From Paenibacillus sp. FSL H8-0332 (GTDB taxonomy: Bacteria > Bacillota > Bacilli > Paenibacillales > Paenibacillaceae), in the NCBI RefSeq assembly GCF_037963835.1, contig NZ_CP150145.1:1612001-1676000 (forward strand): a stretch of 64,000 nucleotides of DNA, given 5' to 3'. The notes beneath the pieces are model-generated. The model did not search any database. It worked only from the letters and a program-made list of their open reading frames with translations, and was not told the DNA's origin. Shown here piece by piece: positions 29,768 to 38,447 of the stretch; within the stretch, counting starts at the first letter, position 1; the number at the start of each line of letters is the position of its first letter. A program made the position numbers and the translations under genes.

Positions 29768-29807
29768 GAAACGCTGCCGTCCTTTAAAAGGACGGCAAAG
29801 CCGTTTC
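29768..29807. repeat. Hairpin between convergent genes
   Basis: TGCCGTCC (29775-29782) pairs with GGACGGCA (29790-29797) around a 7-nt loop, flanked by a second stem GAAACG/CGTTTC (29768-29773 and 29802-29807). There is no clear T tract on either side. Possibly a transcription-end structure for the minus-strand oxidase gene. Confidence 0.5.
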
Positions 29808-29835
29808 CACTTGTCCTCTTGCCGTACTATACCGT

Positions 29836-31074
29836 TTAAGCCTCTATAGCCGGGGAGGGCGCAGGCTTCGCCGAACGGGTCAGCGAGAACAGCTCAAGCT
29901 CCGGGCGGCTTTTGCCGGACAGCGTATCTGCAAGCAGCTCGGCGGCAATCATGCTGTAGACCGTGCCGTTTCCGCCATAGCCTTCAATGAAGTAGCAATG
30001 CGGGAATTCCGGGTGCGGCCCCATATAAGGCAGTCCGTCACGGGTGGAGCCGAAAACCGCTCCCCAGGAATATTCGGCCTTGATTCCTTGAAGTTCCGGG
30101 AACAGGGCCGTAAGCTCCTCGACCAGCCGCTCACACTGGGAAAGGACCCTGACCTCACGCCGCTCCACGCTGGTAAGCTGCTCATCCTTGCCTCCGGCGA
30201 TAATCCGGCCTTCCGGAGTGGTCCGGAAATACAGATAAGGCCGGGCCGTTTCCCAGAGCAGGCTCTGCTCATGCCATTTTGGAAGATGTGGCAGAGGCTC
30301 GGTCATAATAGCATAGGTGTTGATCAGCTCTGCTCCCCGGTCCTTCTTCATCTCCTGGGTCTCGTACCCCATAGCAAAGACAACCTTCTTCGCAGAAATC
30401 CGCCCCTGTCCGGTATGACAGATTACGCCGTCTGCCTTGTATTCATAATGAAGGGCTTCGGTATGCTCATAGACCCTTACCCCGCCGGAGTGCGCTTTAT
30501 GAATCAGGCTGTGTACGGTGCGCAGCGGATTGGTTTCCGCATCTCCTTTAGCATACAGCGCACCTGGTTTGGAAAAGGCATAATGGGCACGGATCGTCTC
30601 CTCCTCCCAGAATTCCGAATCGAAGCCGTGCTTCACCAGATTCTCATTCTCCAGCTTCAGCATAGCTACATCTTCCGGCGTACTGGCGTACAGCAGACTG
30701 CTGCGCTCAATAATCTGCGGATCGATGTCCAGCTTGCCGGGCAGCTCAAGAATCGCACGCATGGCCTGCTGGCAGAGTTTGTAGAACAACACGCCATTCT
30801 CTTCCCCGAAAGTATTCATGCAAGCTGTCAGTGATTTGTCATTGGCGATTTGCAGCAGTCCCGTATTGGCGTGGGAGCTTCCGGTGCCGACCGTCCTTTT
30901 ATCGATTAGAACCGTATCTGCTCCGGTGAGGGACATGCGGTAAGACATCATGGCTCCGCCCATCCCGCCGCCCACAATGAGACAGTCGCAGGTAATGTCT
31001 TCCGCAAGCACCGGATATACCGGAGGCTCAGGCAGTGTGTGTTCCCAGGGCAGTTGCCCGCTGACGAGTTTCAT
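29836..31074 (-). CDS. FAD-dependent amine/amino-acid oxidoreductase (DAO family)
   Basis: 412 residues. The Rossmann FAD motif is at ~31-45 (DCLIVGGGMGGAMMSYR) with DKRTVGTGSSHANTGLLQ following, typical of the DAO superfamily (glycine oxidase, D-amino-acid and sarcosine-type enzymes). The C-terminal FAD contact is WGAVFGSTRDGLPYMGPHP and GYGGNGTVYS. Length is normal. The protein is cytoplasmic. Substrate cannot be assigned, since no neighbouring pathway genes help. It is convergent with the second flavoprotein gene. Confidence 0.8.
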   Translation of the reverse strand: MKLVSGQLPWEHTLPEPPVYPVLAEDITCDCLIVGGGMGGAMMSYRMSLTGADTVLIDKRTVGTGSSHANTGLLQIANDKSLTACMNTFGEENGVLFYKLCQQAMRAILELPGKLDIDPQIIERSSLLYASTPEDVAMLKLENENLVKHGFDSEFWEEETIRAHYAFSKPGALYAKGDAETNPLRTVHSLIHKAHSGGVRVYEHTEALHYEYKADGVICHTGQGRISAKKVVFAMGYETQEMKKDRGAELINTYAIMTEPLPHLPKWHEQSLLWETARPYLYFRTTPEGRIIAGGKDEQLTSVERREVRVLSQCERLVEELTALFPELQGIKAEYSWGAVFGSTRDGLPYMGPHPEFPHCYFIEGYGGNGTVYSMIAAELLADTLSGKSRPELELFSLTRSAKPAPSPAIEA

Positions 31075-31262
31075 AAATCTGTTCGCTCCTTTATGTCATT
31101 CAGAGTAGTATTATTTGCACTATTGAAGAGTCTCATGCGTCAAGTCCCTAAAGATTATTCATCAAGTGTGAGCTTGCTTAATGTACCTTCCGGCACATAA
31201 ACAGCCTTCCCCGGAAGCATACTAAGGAACGCTTGAACAACCAGAAGGAGGGACTACCGAAC

Positions 31263-31496
31263 ATGCAATCTAACCAAATGCAGGCACTTAGCGGAAAAGA
31301 GTTGGAATACATCACCGATTCCATTTCCAATGAGGATTTGCTGATTAAGCAGCTCGCGGCTACAGCCGGAACCACTCAGAACTCTGCCGTGCAGGGGATC
31401 TGCATCCAGCAGATTCAGAGTCATACTCACCACATGGATATGCTGGTACAGCTACTCCATCAGCATCAGCAGTACGCACCGACACAGCCGCAATAA
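31263..31496 (+). CDS. Small spore coat-type protein
   Basis: 77 residues from the ATG at 31263, which follows AAGGAGGG with long spacing; the longer frame at 31233 starts without one. Gln/His-rich C-terminus (QHQQYAPTQPQ) and an amphipathic helical body resemble small partners of CotF-like coat proteins. It is followed 35 bp later by a clear CotF-type gene. A CATACTAA element at 31218-31225 could be the -10 of a sporulation sigma promoter, though the -35 match is poor. Confidence 0.65.
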   Translation: MQSNQMQALSGKELEYITDSISNEDLLIKQLAATAGTTQNSAVQGICIQQIQSHTHHMDMLVQLLHQHQQYAPTQPQ

Positions 31497-31531
31497 CAGG
31501 CAGAACCCACAACTTTGAAGGAGGTTTTACT

Positions 31532-31930
31532 GTGTACGCACAGAATGGAACACCGTTTATGGCGGATGAAGATTTACTCTACACGATTTTGGCCGATTTG
31601 AAGCGGACAGTCCGCGAGTACACCACAGCAGCTACAGAATCGAATTGTCCTGCCGTCAGACGGGTATTCAATGATTTGACGATGGATACCCTCAGAATTC
31701 AGGGTGAATTGTACATGAAGATGTCGCAAATGAACATGTACGCTGTTCCGGGTAAAGCGCTGCGCCAGGATGTGGACAAGCAGATTCAAAGTGCCCAGCA
31801 GACCCAGCAGAAGCTGCAGCAGTTCGTGCGTGAGAAAACAGGCGGGGCAGGAGCCTATAACCAGGCTTCGAATGTTTCGCAGCATCAGCCGAACGTCCAG
31901 CAGCATCACAATGGTTCCTATTATATGTAA
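31532..31930 (+). CDS. CotF-family spore coat protein
   Basis: 132 residues, GTG start with GAAGGAGG upstream. The segment DEDLLYTILADLKRTVREYTTAATESNCPAVRR followed by FNDLT matches the ferritin-like helices of CotF proteins (quoted here in parts: DLLYTILADLKR, EYTTAATES). The C-terminus is Gln/His/Asn-rich and low complexity, as coat proteins often are. Expected in the mother cell late in sporulation. A strong terminator follows. The pair of genes is probably one transcript. Confidence 0.75.
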   Translation: MYAQNGTPFMADEDLLYTILADLKRTVREYTTAATESNCPAVRRVFNDLTMDTLRIQGELYMKMSQMNMYAVPGKALRQDVDKQIQSAQQTQQKLQQFVREKTGGAGAYNQASNVSQHQPNVQQHHNGSYYM

Positions 31931-32008
31931 CCATGGCGCTGGCCCGGTGAAGCATTAGAGCGCTTACCCGGCCATGCAGGAGAAAATACAAAGCGAATGA
32001 AGCCCTAT

Positions 32009-32036
32009 AGCCCCGCCTCGGCGGGGTTATTTTGTT
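32009..32036 (+). terminator. Intrinsic terminator after the coat genes
   Basis: AGCCCCGCC and GGCGGGGTT form a compact GC stem with a 2-nt loop centre, followed by ATTTTGTTT. Confidence 0.8.
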
Positions 32037-32097
32037 TGCAGAACGGTACTTTTCATGTCATATTAATACTAAACTCTTTTTTGCAGGAGGCTTGAGA

Positions 32098-32589
32098 ATG
32101 AATGAATTGAAGAGGAAAGTGCTGGAACTGCTCAAGGAGGACGCGCGAAGCTCAACCGCATTAATGGCGACCCTGCTTGGTGCGGAGGAAGAAGATGTCA
32201 AGACCGTGATTGCCGAAATGGAGCAGGACCATGTCATTGTGAAATATGCGACGGTTGTCAATTGGGATAAAGTCGATGATGAACGGGTGACGGCGCTGAT
32301 CGAGGTGCAGATTACTCCGGAACGGGGCCGCGGCTTCGAGGGCATTGCCGAACGGATCTATCTGTATCCGCAGGTTAAATCCGTCTATCTGATGTCTGGC
32401 GCTTACGATCTGCTGGTGGAAGTGGAAGGCCGCAATCTGCGCGAGGTCGCTAATTTTGTGTCCGAGAAGCTGTCACCGATTGATGCCGTGCTCTCTACCA
32501 AGACGAACTTTACGCTCAAAAAATACAAACAGGACGGTATCATCTTTGAAGAGCATGAGGAAGACAACCGTCTGATGATATCTCCGTGA
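32098..32589 (+). CDS. Lrp/AsnC-family regulator
   Basis: 163 residues from the ATG at 32098 (GGAGG 8 nt upstream); an upstream in-frame start at 32032 lacks support. The N-terminal winged helix (ELLKEDARSSTALMATLLG) and the C-terminal RAM/AsnC_trans domain (VTALIEVQITPERGRGFEGIA, SGAYDLLVEVEG) are both present. Members bind amino acids and form octamers. The aminotransferase gene starts 14 bp downstream, so the pair likely forms one operon in which the regulator senses the amino acid handled by the enzyme. This pairing is common in Bacillales. Confidence 0.85.
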   Translation: MNELKRKVLELLKEDARSSTALMATLLGAEEEDVKTVIAEMEQDHVIVKYATVVNWDKVDDERVTALIEVQITPERGRGFEGIAERIYLYPQVKSVYLMSGAYDLLVEVEGRNLREVANFVSEKLSPIDAVLSTKTNFTLKKYKQDGIIFEEHEEDNRLMISP

Positions 32590-32602
32590 AGGATGTAATG
32601 TC

Positions 32603-33820
32603 ATGATTATTAATAACGCTCAGCACACAGGAGATAAAGGCAAGTCGATGAACGCTTATTTGGCCCCGCTGGTCCAGCAGATTCAGCCTTCGGGCATCCG
32701 CAAGTTTTTTGATCTGGCGGCAGGCAGCAAGGATATTATCTCGCTGGGTGTCGGCGAGCCGGACTTCAAGACGCCCTGGCATGTCAGAGAGGCCTGCGTC
32801 TATTCACTCGAACGCGGCTTCACCGGCTACACATCTAATGCCGGAATGCCTGAGCTGCGTGAGGGTATTGCCGAGTACCTGGAGACCCGCTTCGCCGTGA
32901 AGTATGATCCTGCGAACCAGATTATCGCCACAGTCGGCGGCAGTGAGGCTATTGATTTGGCCCTGCGTGCCCTGATCGCCCCGGGAGACGAGATTCTGAT
33001 TCCCGAGCCTTGTTACATCTCTTATTCTCCGATTACGGCTATCGGCGGTGGTATTCCGGTAGGTATTGAGACCTTCGGGAAGAATAACTTCAAGCTGACT
33101 GCCGAAGATCTGGAGGCCAAAATTACCCCGCGCTCCAAGATTCTGATTCTCTGCTATCCAAGCAATCCGACGGGCGCGATCATGAGCCGTGAGGATTGGG
33201 AGCCGATTGCCAAGGTGGTCGAGAAGCATGATCTTATCGTCATCTCGGATGAGATTTATGCCGAGCTTACGTATGGAAGCAACCATGTCAGCTTCGCTTC
33301 GCTGCCGGGGATGCTTGACCGGACGATTCTGGTCAGCGGGTTCTCCAAGGCCTTCGCCATGACCGGCTGGCGGATGGGCTATGCCTGCGGCCACCCGGAC
33401 CTGATCTCTGCCATGCTGAAGATTCACCAGTATACCGTCATGTGCGCGCCTTCGATGGGCCAGGTGGCTGCGCTTGAGGCACTCACTAACGGGATGGAAG
33501 AGAAGGACCGTATGACAGACTCTTATAACCAGCGCCGCCGGCTGATTGTCAAGGGGCTGCGGGAGGCGGGGCTGGAGTGTCATGAGCCGCAGGGTGCCTT
33601 CTATGCATTCCCAAGTATCCAGGCCACTGGGCTGACCTCCGACCAGTTCGCCCAGCGTCTGCTGCTCGAATATAAGGTCGCTGCTGTTCCGGGAAGTGTC
33701 TTCGGCCTGGGCGGGGAAGGCTATCTGCGCTGCTCCTATGCCACTTCGGTGTCCCAGTTGAATGAAGCGGTTGAGCGAATTGGGGCATTGGTCTCACAGC
33801 TGGCCCGGGAAGGAGCCTGA
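32603..33820 (+). CDS. Class I/II PLP-dependent aminotransferase
   Basis: 405 residues from 32603, or 390 from the ATG at 32648, which has AAAGG upstream and matches the usual start of relatives better. Fold type I motifs: VGEPDF near the N-terminus, PSNPTGA, ISDEIYAEL, and the PLP lysine in SGFSKAFAMTGWRMGY. Resembles PatA/AlaT-type enzymes acting on aromatic or branched-chain amino acids or N-acetyl-diaminopimelate. The Lrp-type regulator just upstream suggests amino-acid responsive control. Precise substrate unknown. Confidence 0.85.
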   Translation: MIINNAQHTGDKGKSMNAYLAPLVQQIQPSGIRKFFDLAAGSKDIISLGVGEPDFKTPWHVREACVYSLERGFTGYTSNAGMPELREGIAEYLETRFAVKYDPANQIIATVGGSEAIDLALRALIAPGDEILIPEPCYISYSPITAIGGGIPVGIETFGKNNFKLTAEDLEAKITPRSKILILCYPSNPTGAIMSREDWEPIAKVVEKHDLIVISDEIYAELTYGSNHVSFASLPGMLDRTILVSGFSKAFAMTGWRMGYACGHPDLISAMLKIHQYTVMCAPSMGQVAALEALTNGMEEKDRMTDSYNQRRRLIVKGLREAGLECHEPQGAFYAFPSIQATGLTSDQFAQRLLLEYKVAAVPGSVFGLGGEGYLRCSYATSVSQLNEAVERIGALVSQLAREGA

Positions 33821-34023
33821 CAAGGCTCGACAAAGAAGTAAATCGAACTATAGCCGATCACCTTCTAATATGGTATTATTTTACTCTAAGGACAAGAAAC
33901 ACCTGTAATACACTTACATGGCCCTCTTATTCCGGGAATAAAGGCGCTTCATATCTGGTCGCATAGAACTGCACGGTTCTAATCCGGATGACGCGCGCGA
34001 TACTTTTATTAGGAAGGGTGATT

Positions 34024-34278
34024 GTGCTGAGCGCAGATTATTACTTATCCTCCTATGGCGGGAAATGTGGTTCCGGAAGCGGGCTACCTCGCGCCAGAGG
34101 AGATGCGAATGCACGCAGGCTCTCGCTGGAAGACGAAATTCAGATGCTCCGCAGCAGAATGGAACAGCTCTTTATGCAGGAGAATTCCTTTACCTCGGAT
34201 AATGTAATAGCAATCAGCAGCTTGCTGGATCTCAAGATTAATGAGTATATGAGAGGCCGCCACCGCAAGAGCAATTAA
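34024..34278 (+). CDS. Spo0E-family aspartyl-phosphate phosphatase
   Basis: 84 residues from the GTG at 34024, which has AGGAAGG 6 nt upstream; the ATG at 33988 is less likely. The C-terminal half holds the Spo0E signature: a helix LEDEIQMLRSRMEQLF, a turn, then SSLLDLKINEY with the S-x2-L-D core. These proteins remove phosphate from Spo0A and delay sporulation. The N-terminal 40 residues (Gly/Ser-rich, YGGKCGSGSGLP) are not conserved in the family. Isolated gene with its own terminator. Confidence 0.75.
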   Translation: MLSADYYLSSYGGKCGSGSGLPRARGDANARRLSLEDEIQMLRSRMEQLFMQENSFTSDNVIAISSLLDLKINEYMRGRHRKSN

Positions 34279-34298
34279 TACAGCAGGATTATACGAAG

Positions 34299-34335
34299 CG
34301 GATGTCTTCCTTTTGGGAGATGTCCGTTTTTTTTG
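34299..34335 (+). terminator. Intrinsic terminator after the Spo0E-like gene
   Basis: CGGATGTCT pairs with AGATGTCCG (two G-U pairs), followed by eight T. Confidence 0.75.
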
Positions 34336-34366
34336 AATAATGAAGTACCGGAAGGTGGAGTCTGAA

Positions 34367-34569
34367 ATGATCAAGGCATTCAAAAGCGAGTCTGGCAAAG
34401 AACAGGTTCTAAAGTCCTATAACCAGCTTCTTGACGCGTGGGGGACGGAATGTCAGGAGCTTGATGTGGAGACCCCCTATGGGATAACCCATTGGTATAA
34501 CAGCGGGAGCAGCCGGAGCGGATCAATCGGGAACTGGTGGCTTTTTTGAAGGGGAATGGGGGAGAGTGA
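34367..34569 (+). pseudogene. Internally deleted alpha/beta hydrolase remnant
   Basis: From the ATG at 34367 (GGAAGGTGGAG upstream) the frame reads MIKAFKSESGKEQVLKSYNQ, then LLDAWGTECQEL, ending in YGITH, the N-terminal start of a family of alpha/beta hydrolases. It then goes out of frame and stops at 34549. Shifting to the +1 frame, bases 34507-34569 read EQPERINRELVAFLK and a TGA stop, which matches the C-terminal helix of the same enzymes. About 200 codons, including the Ser/Asp/His triad, are missing between them. The junction lies near 34480-34506. Probably non-functional. Confidence 0.6.
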
Positions 34570-34570
34570 T

Positions 34571-34618
34571 TATATAAAATAACCCCCTGTGCTGGTCCGA
34601 AGACCTATCAGGAGGTTA
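34571..34618 (-). terminator. Intrinsic terminator of the chemoreceptor gene
   Basis: On the minus strand TAACCTCCTG pairs with CAGGGGGTTA (one G-U pair) with an inner GGTC/GACC stem, followed by TTTTATAT. It lies just beyond the chemoreceptor's stop. Confidence 0.7.
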
Positions 34619-34632
34619 GCACTGTTACTCTG

Positions 34633-36708
34633 TTAGTTTACCTTGAACGTGGCCACCGCCTGCTGCAGCCCATCGGCCATCTTCGCCAGCTCAGTAGAGG
34701 CTGCGGCTACCTCCTCCATGGAGGCGAGCTGCTCCTCGGAGGCCGCGGCAGCGCTCTGGGAACGCTCTGCGGCCTGTTTTGCCACATCAGCCATCTCGGC
34801 CACGGAGGAGGTCAGCTCCTCGGTTCCGGCCAGCAGCTGCTCGGAGGAAGCAGACATCTCATGAACCTGGGTGTTAATCTCGCCAATGCCGCTGAGAATA
34901 TCCGTGAACAGACGCCCGGCCTCGCCTACCATCCGCGAGCCTTCCTGAACGGCCCCGGCATTGGCCAGCACCGCCTCTGAGGCTGCCCGGTTACCCTGCT
35001 GGATCTCGAGAATCAGGGTGCTGATATGACCGGCAGCTTCGGCTGTCTGTTCGGACAGCTTCTTCACCTCACCGGCTACCACGGAGAAGCCCCGTCCGTA
35101 TTCGCCCGCTCTGGCGGCCTCAATCGCCGCGTTTAAGGCTAACATGCCGGTCTGATCGCTGATGCCTTTGATCAGACCAATGATGTTGCCGATCTGCTGG
35201 GATTGTGCGCTAAGAGAGGTAATCATGCTGGAAGCATCTGCGGCGGTCCGCTCCATCTCTTCCATCTGGTCCACCGCCTCCGTAATGATGGAATGCCCGT
35301 TCTGCGCCTGGCCTGCCGCCCGCCCGGCCGCTGCGGCGGTGTCCATCGAGGCCTCCGCGATCCGCTGTACACCGGCAGCCATCTCCTCCATCGCTCTTGC
35401 AGACTCGCGGGTGGACTGAAGCTGCTGATCCGCTCCGGCTGACAGATCCTGAATATTCTCCACAATAGCCTCTGTGGTGTGATTGGTCTGATTGGCGCTC
35501 GACATTAATTCCTCCGAGGTCGAGGCGACTTGCAGGGAGTGATCGGCAATCGTCCCCAGGAGTCTGCTCAGATTGGTAATCATCTGGTTCAAATGCCCGG
35601 CCATATTGCCGAATTCATCCTCGCTGTCCACCTCCAGCTTCCCCGTGAAGTCTCCGGCAGCCATCTGCTGGGACATCTCATTGACACGGGTCAGCTTACG
35701 GGTAATATAGCGGCTGTACAGATACACAGCAGCTACTGTCAAGACAAGACCCACAAAGCTAACCAGCAGAATAGACCTTAGCAGCCCCTTAAGCGGCGCA
35801 TACAGCTCCTGCTCCGGCATAGCGAGACCCACGGTCCAGCCGGTATCCGGCAGTTTTTCATAATACATCTGAATGGTCCCGCCGGAATCGGCATAGGTTA
35901 CCATTCCCTGATTCTGCTGAAGCATTTCCGCTCCTGCTGCGGCCAGGCTTGCATTTGGTTCGGCGTTTATTTTCAGCTGCATATTCTTCTCGGCATCCGG
36001 TCCGGCAATGTAATTCCCCTGCTTGTCCAGCAGGAAGGCCCAGCCTGTATTCCCGACCTTGGTCTGTTCGATCCTGCTCTGCAGCGTCTTGAGATCAATA
36101 TCTCCGGCCAGCACCCCCAGCATGGTATTCGTGGTATCCCGGAAAGGAACAGCAAACGTAGCCATCGTTGTCCCTGTAATTGTGTCATAGAATGGATCTG
36201 TAAACGCTGCATGCTCCCTGCCAATGGTGTACCAGCTCTGCCCATGATAATTATAATCGGGGTCATTGTACTGCTCGGTAGTCACAATTTTGTCGCCGTC
36301 GCGGTGGGCATAGGTGGAGAAGTACTTCAGCTTGCTGTCATACCGTCCGGGTTCAAAATAAATACCCACACCATATGTATCCGGATTGGCCTTCAGCGCA
36401 CTAGACAGCATAGTCCGGTATTGATCCAGTGTGAATTCAGCAGCGTGGCTCTCCAGCGTCCGTGCCAGAACCTCGGGAACCTTGCTGTGTACACTTAAGT
36501 TTCCATTAATTTCGTTTGAAATATCCGATATCTGTACATTCATTTTTTGCGTAACCTCGCGCTGGATAATGCTTTTGGAATACATGTACGATAACAGAGC
36601 GACCAGCACCAGCGTGATCAGAAAGATGGGCAGGATGAATGCAAATGTTCTCATACGTATGCTTTTGAACCGGAGCCTGGAAATCCCCTTGTGAACAACA
36701 TTAGCCAT
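34633..36708 (-). CDS. Methyl-accepting chemotaxis protein
   Basis: 691 residues, ATG with GGGGGG upstream. TM1 at ~22-45, a double-Cache periplasmic sensor (~50-300; [17 protein letters not shown] and [12 protein letters not shown] motifs), TM2 at ~312-335, a HAMP domain ([14 protein letters not shown]) and a long methyl-accepting helical domain whose hairpin tip is [20 protein letters not shown] followed by [16 protein letters not shown]. dCache receptors often bind amino acids or organic acids. No CheR-docking pentapeptide is visible at the C-terminus. Single gene, divergent from the methyltransferase gene. Confidence 0.9.
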   Translation of the reverse strand: MANVVHKGISRLRFKSIRMRTFAFILPIFLITLVLVALLSYMYSKSIIQREVTQKMNVQISDISNEINGNLSVHSKVPEVLARTLESHAAEFTLDQYRTMLSSALKANPDTYGVGIYFEPGRYDSKLKYFSTYAHRDGDKIVTTEQYNDPDYNYHGQSWYTIGREHAAFTDPFYDTITGTTMATFAVPFRDTTNTMLGVLAGDIDLKTLQSRIEQTKVGNTGWAFLLDKQGNYIAGPDAEKNMQLKINAEPNASLAAAGAEMLQQNQGMVTYADSGGTIQMYYEKLPDTGWTVGLAMPEQELYAPLKGLLRSILLVSFVGLVLTVAAVYLYSRYITRKLTRVNEMSQQMAAGDFTGKLEVDSEDEFGNMAGHLNQMITNLSRLLGTIADHSLQVASTSEELMSSANQTNHTTEAIVENIQDLSAGADQQLQSTRESARAMEEMAAGVQRIAEASMDTAAAAGRAAGQAQNGHSIITEAVDQMEEMERTAADASSMITSLSAQSQQIGNIIGLIKGISDQTGMLALNAAIEAARAGEYGRGFSVVAGEVKKLSEQTAEAAGHISTLILEIQQGNRAASEAVLANAGAVQEGSRMVGEAGRLFTDILSGIGEINTQVHEMSASSEQLLAGTEELTSSVAEMADVAKQAAERSQSAAAASEEQLASMEEVAAASTELAKMADGLQQAVATFKVN

Positions 36709-36969
36709 GTTAATCCCCCCATTAGATAGTGAAGCTATTGATACCTTTATTGAATATCATCGGCTGGAGAATTGATTTTGTTGTTACTTTTTGTCGAAAA
36801 AAATAAAATAATGTCGTAAATTCTGAGTCTAAGGGTTACGACCAGAGGCGGAGACGGCGGCAGACCCGGGCCTGATGTCCGCATCCAGTTGTAGGCATAT
36901 AATGAATATTCAAGAACATTACAGAGTACGGGCTGGAACTGTACTGTAATAGGAAAGAGGAGGATATTC

Positions 36970-37740
36970 ATGCTGCATGATCAGCTACTGAGGGACCCGT
37001 ATACATATAACGAGCTTACGTTGGAGGGGACGGGGGCGGGGGCGGTTAATCCGGCAAATGGACGGCAGTATCCGTGGAAGCACGGGTATTTGGCTTTTAT
37101 GGAGGAATCGGATGCCGCAGGCAGTAACTTGAAGTACCTGGAGCTGTACAACCGGATTGCCCGTTTCTACCGGCTGTCCAACAAGCTGTATTTCGCGCTG
37201 AAGTTCGGCGGAGAACGCAGGTATAGAGAGCAGTTCCTGTCTTCGCTTGAGCTACGCGGCGGTGAGCGTGTGCTGGAGACCTCGGTGGGCAGCGGCGATA
37301 ATTTCCCGTACATAAACGTGAAGGCCGAGCTGTACGGGTTGGATATTTCCAGCGGAATGCTGAAGCAGGCGGTGCGCAATCTGCGGCGGTGGAAGCTGGA
37401 GGCACATCTGTTCCAGGGGACCGCAGAGAGGCTGCCTTTTCAGGACAACAGCTTTGACTGTGTCTACCATGTTGGCGGAATCAATTATTTCAGTGATCCG
37501 CATGCTGCGGTACTGGAGATGATCCGGGTGGCGAAGCCCGGCACCAGGCTGATGATTGCCGATGAGACGCAGAAACTGGTGAAGGGAACGTACGGGAAGG
37601 TGCCGGTGGTTAAGGGGTATTTTGCAGAGGGCGCGGACATGCCGGAGATGCTTGGGCTGATTCCGCCGGAGATGCTGGAGGTAGTGTACAAGGAAGTGTG
37701 CAAGGGCCTCATGTATTGCATTACTTTTCGTAAGCCATGA
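36970..37740 (+). CDS. Class I SAM-dependent methyltransferase
   Basis: 256 residues, ATG with AGAGGAGG upstream. Motif I is GERVLETSVGSGDNFPYI, where the usual E/D-x-G-x-G-x-G reads ETSVGSGDN; motif II is YGLDISSGML, and the post-region FQDNSFDCVYHVGGINYF is typical of UbiE/COQ5-like methyltransferases. The C-terminal part (VKGYFAEGADMPEMLGLIPP) carries the cap. Substrate unknown. No operon partner is evident. Confidence 0.8.
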   Translation: MLHDQLLRDPYTYNELTLEGTGAGAVNPANGRQYPWKHGYLAFMEESDAAGSNLKYLELYNRIARFYRLSNKLYFALKFGGERRYREQFLSSLELRGGERVLETSVGSGDNFPYINVKAELYGLDISSGMLKQAVRNLRRWKLEAHLFQGTAERLPFQDNSFDCVYHVGGINYFSDPHAAVLEMIRVAKPGTRLMIADETQKLVKGTYGKVPVVKGYFAEGADMPEMLGLIPPEMLEVVYKEVCKGLMYCITFRKP

Positions 37741-37880
37741 GGCAGGTGGAGCAGGATGACAATTAAGGCTTCCGCTTAAGGGAGTTATTTACATATCGAA
37801 AACGGTGATCTTTGTTTGCCACCCTACCTAAGAACGATTACACTATTACTATGTGATTTGCAACTTAGGAGGGAAGTATC

Positions 37881-38447
37881 ATGGCGATCTATACGCGTAC
37901 GGGGGATAAGGGCGAGACCTCGGTGATTGGCGGCCGGGTAGGCAAGGACGATGTCCGCGTCGAGGCTTACGGCACCATTGACGAGCTGAACTGCTTCGTT
38001 GGCCAGGCACGGAGCCTGATGGAGGACGAGCGGTTTCTAGATGTCCGCGAGCAGCTGCTGGAGATTCAGCACGAGCTGTTTGACTGCGGATCGGATCTGG
38101 CGTTCGTGAAGCTGAGTGAGAACCGCTATAAGGTAAAAAGCGAGATGGCCACCCGCCTGGAAGGCTGGATCGATGTGCTTCAGGCCGAGAATCCGGTGCT
38201 GGAGCGCTTCATCCTGCCCGGCGGAAGTCAGCTGTCCTCGGTGCTGCATGTCTGCCGGACGGTTTGCCGCCGGGCCGAGCGCCGGGCAGTGACGCTGGGC
38301 CGCAGTGCGGAGATTAACCCTGAGGCGGTAATCTATCTGAACCGGCTGTCCGACTATTTCTTCGCCCTGGCCCGCGCCGCCAACACCCGGCTGGAGATTG
38401 CTGAAGTAGAATATCTGCGCAGCAAAAAGGTGTTCCGGAACAAATGA
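37881..38447 (+). CDS. pduO: PduO-type ATP:cob(I)alamin adenosyltransferase
   Basis: 188 residues, ATG with GGAGGG 7 nt upstream. The N-terminal YTRTGDKGETSVIGG loop binds ATP, and GTIDELNCFVGQARS and VCRRAERRAV are family hallmarks. It transfers the adenosyl group to cobalt in cobalamin precursors, forming adenosylcobalamin. It overlaps the RluA-type gene by 4 bases. The upstream sequence can pair with the ribosome site (37822-37832 with 37864-37873), discussed below. The biosynthetic operon is 8 kb away. Confidence 0.92.
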   Translation: MAIYTRTGDKGETSVIGGRVGKDDVRVEAYGTIDELNCFVGQARSLMEDERFLDVREQLLEIQHELFDCGSDLAFVKLSENRYKVKSEMATRLEGWIDVLQAENPVLERFILPGGSQLSSVLHVCRTVCRRAERRAVTLGRSAEINPEAVIYLNRLSDYFFALARAANTRLEIAEVEYLRSKKVFRNK

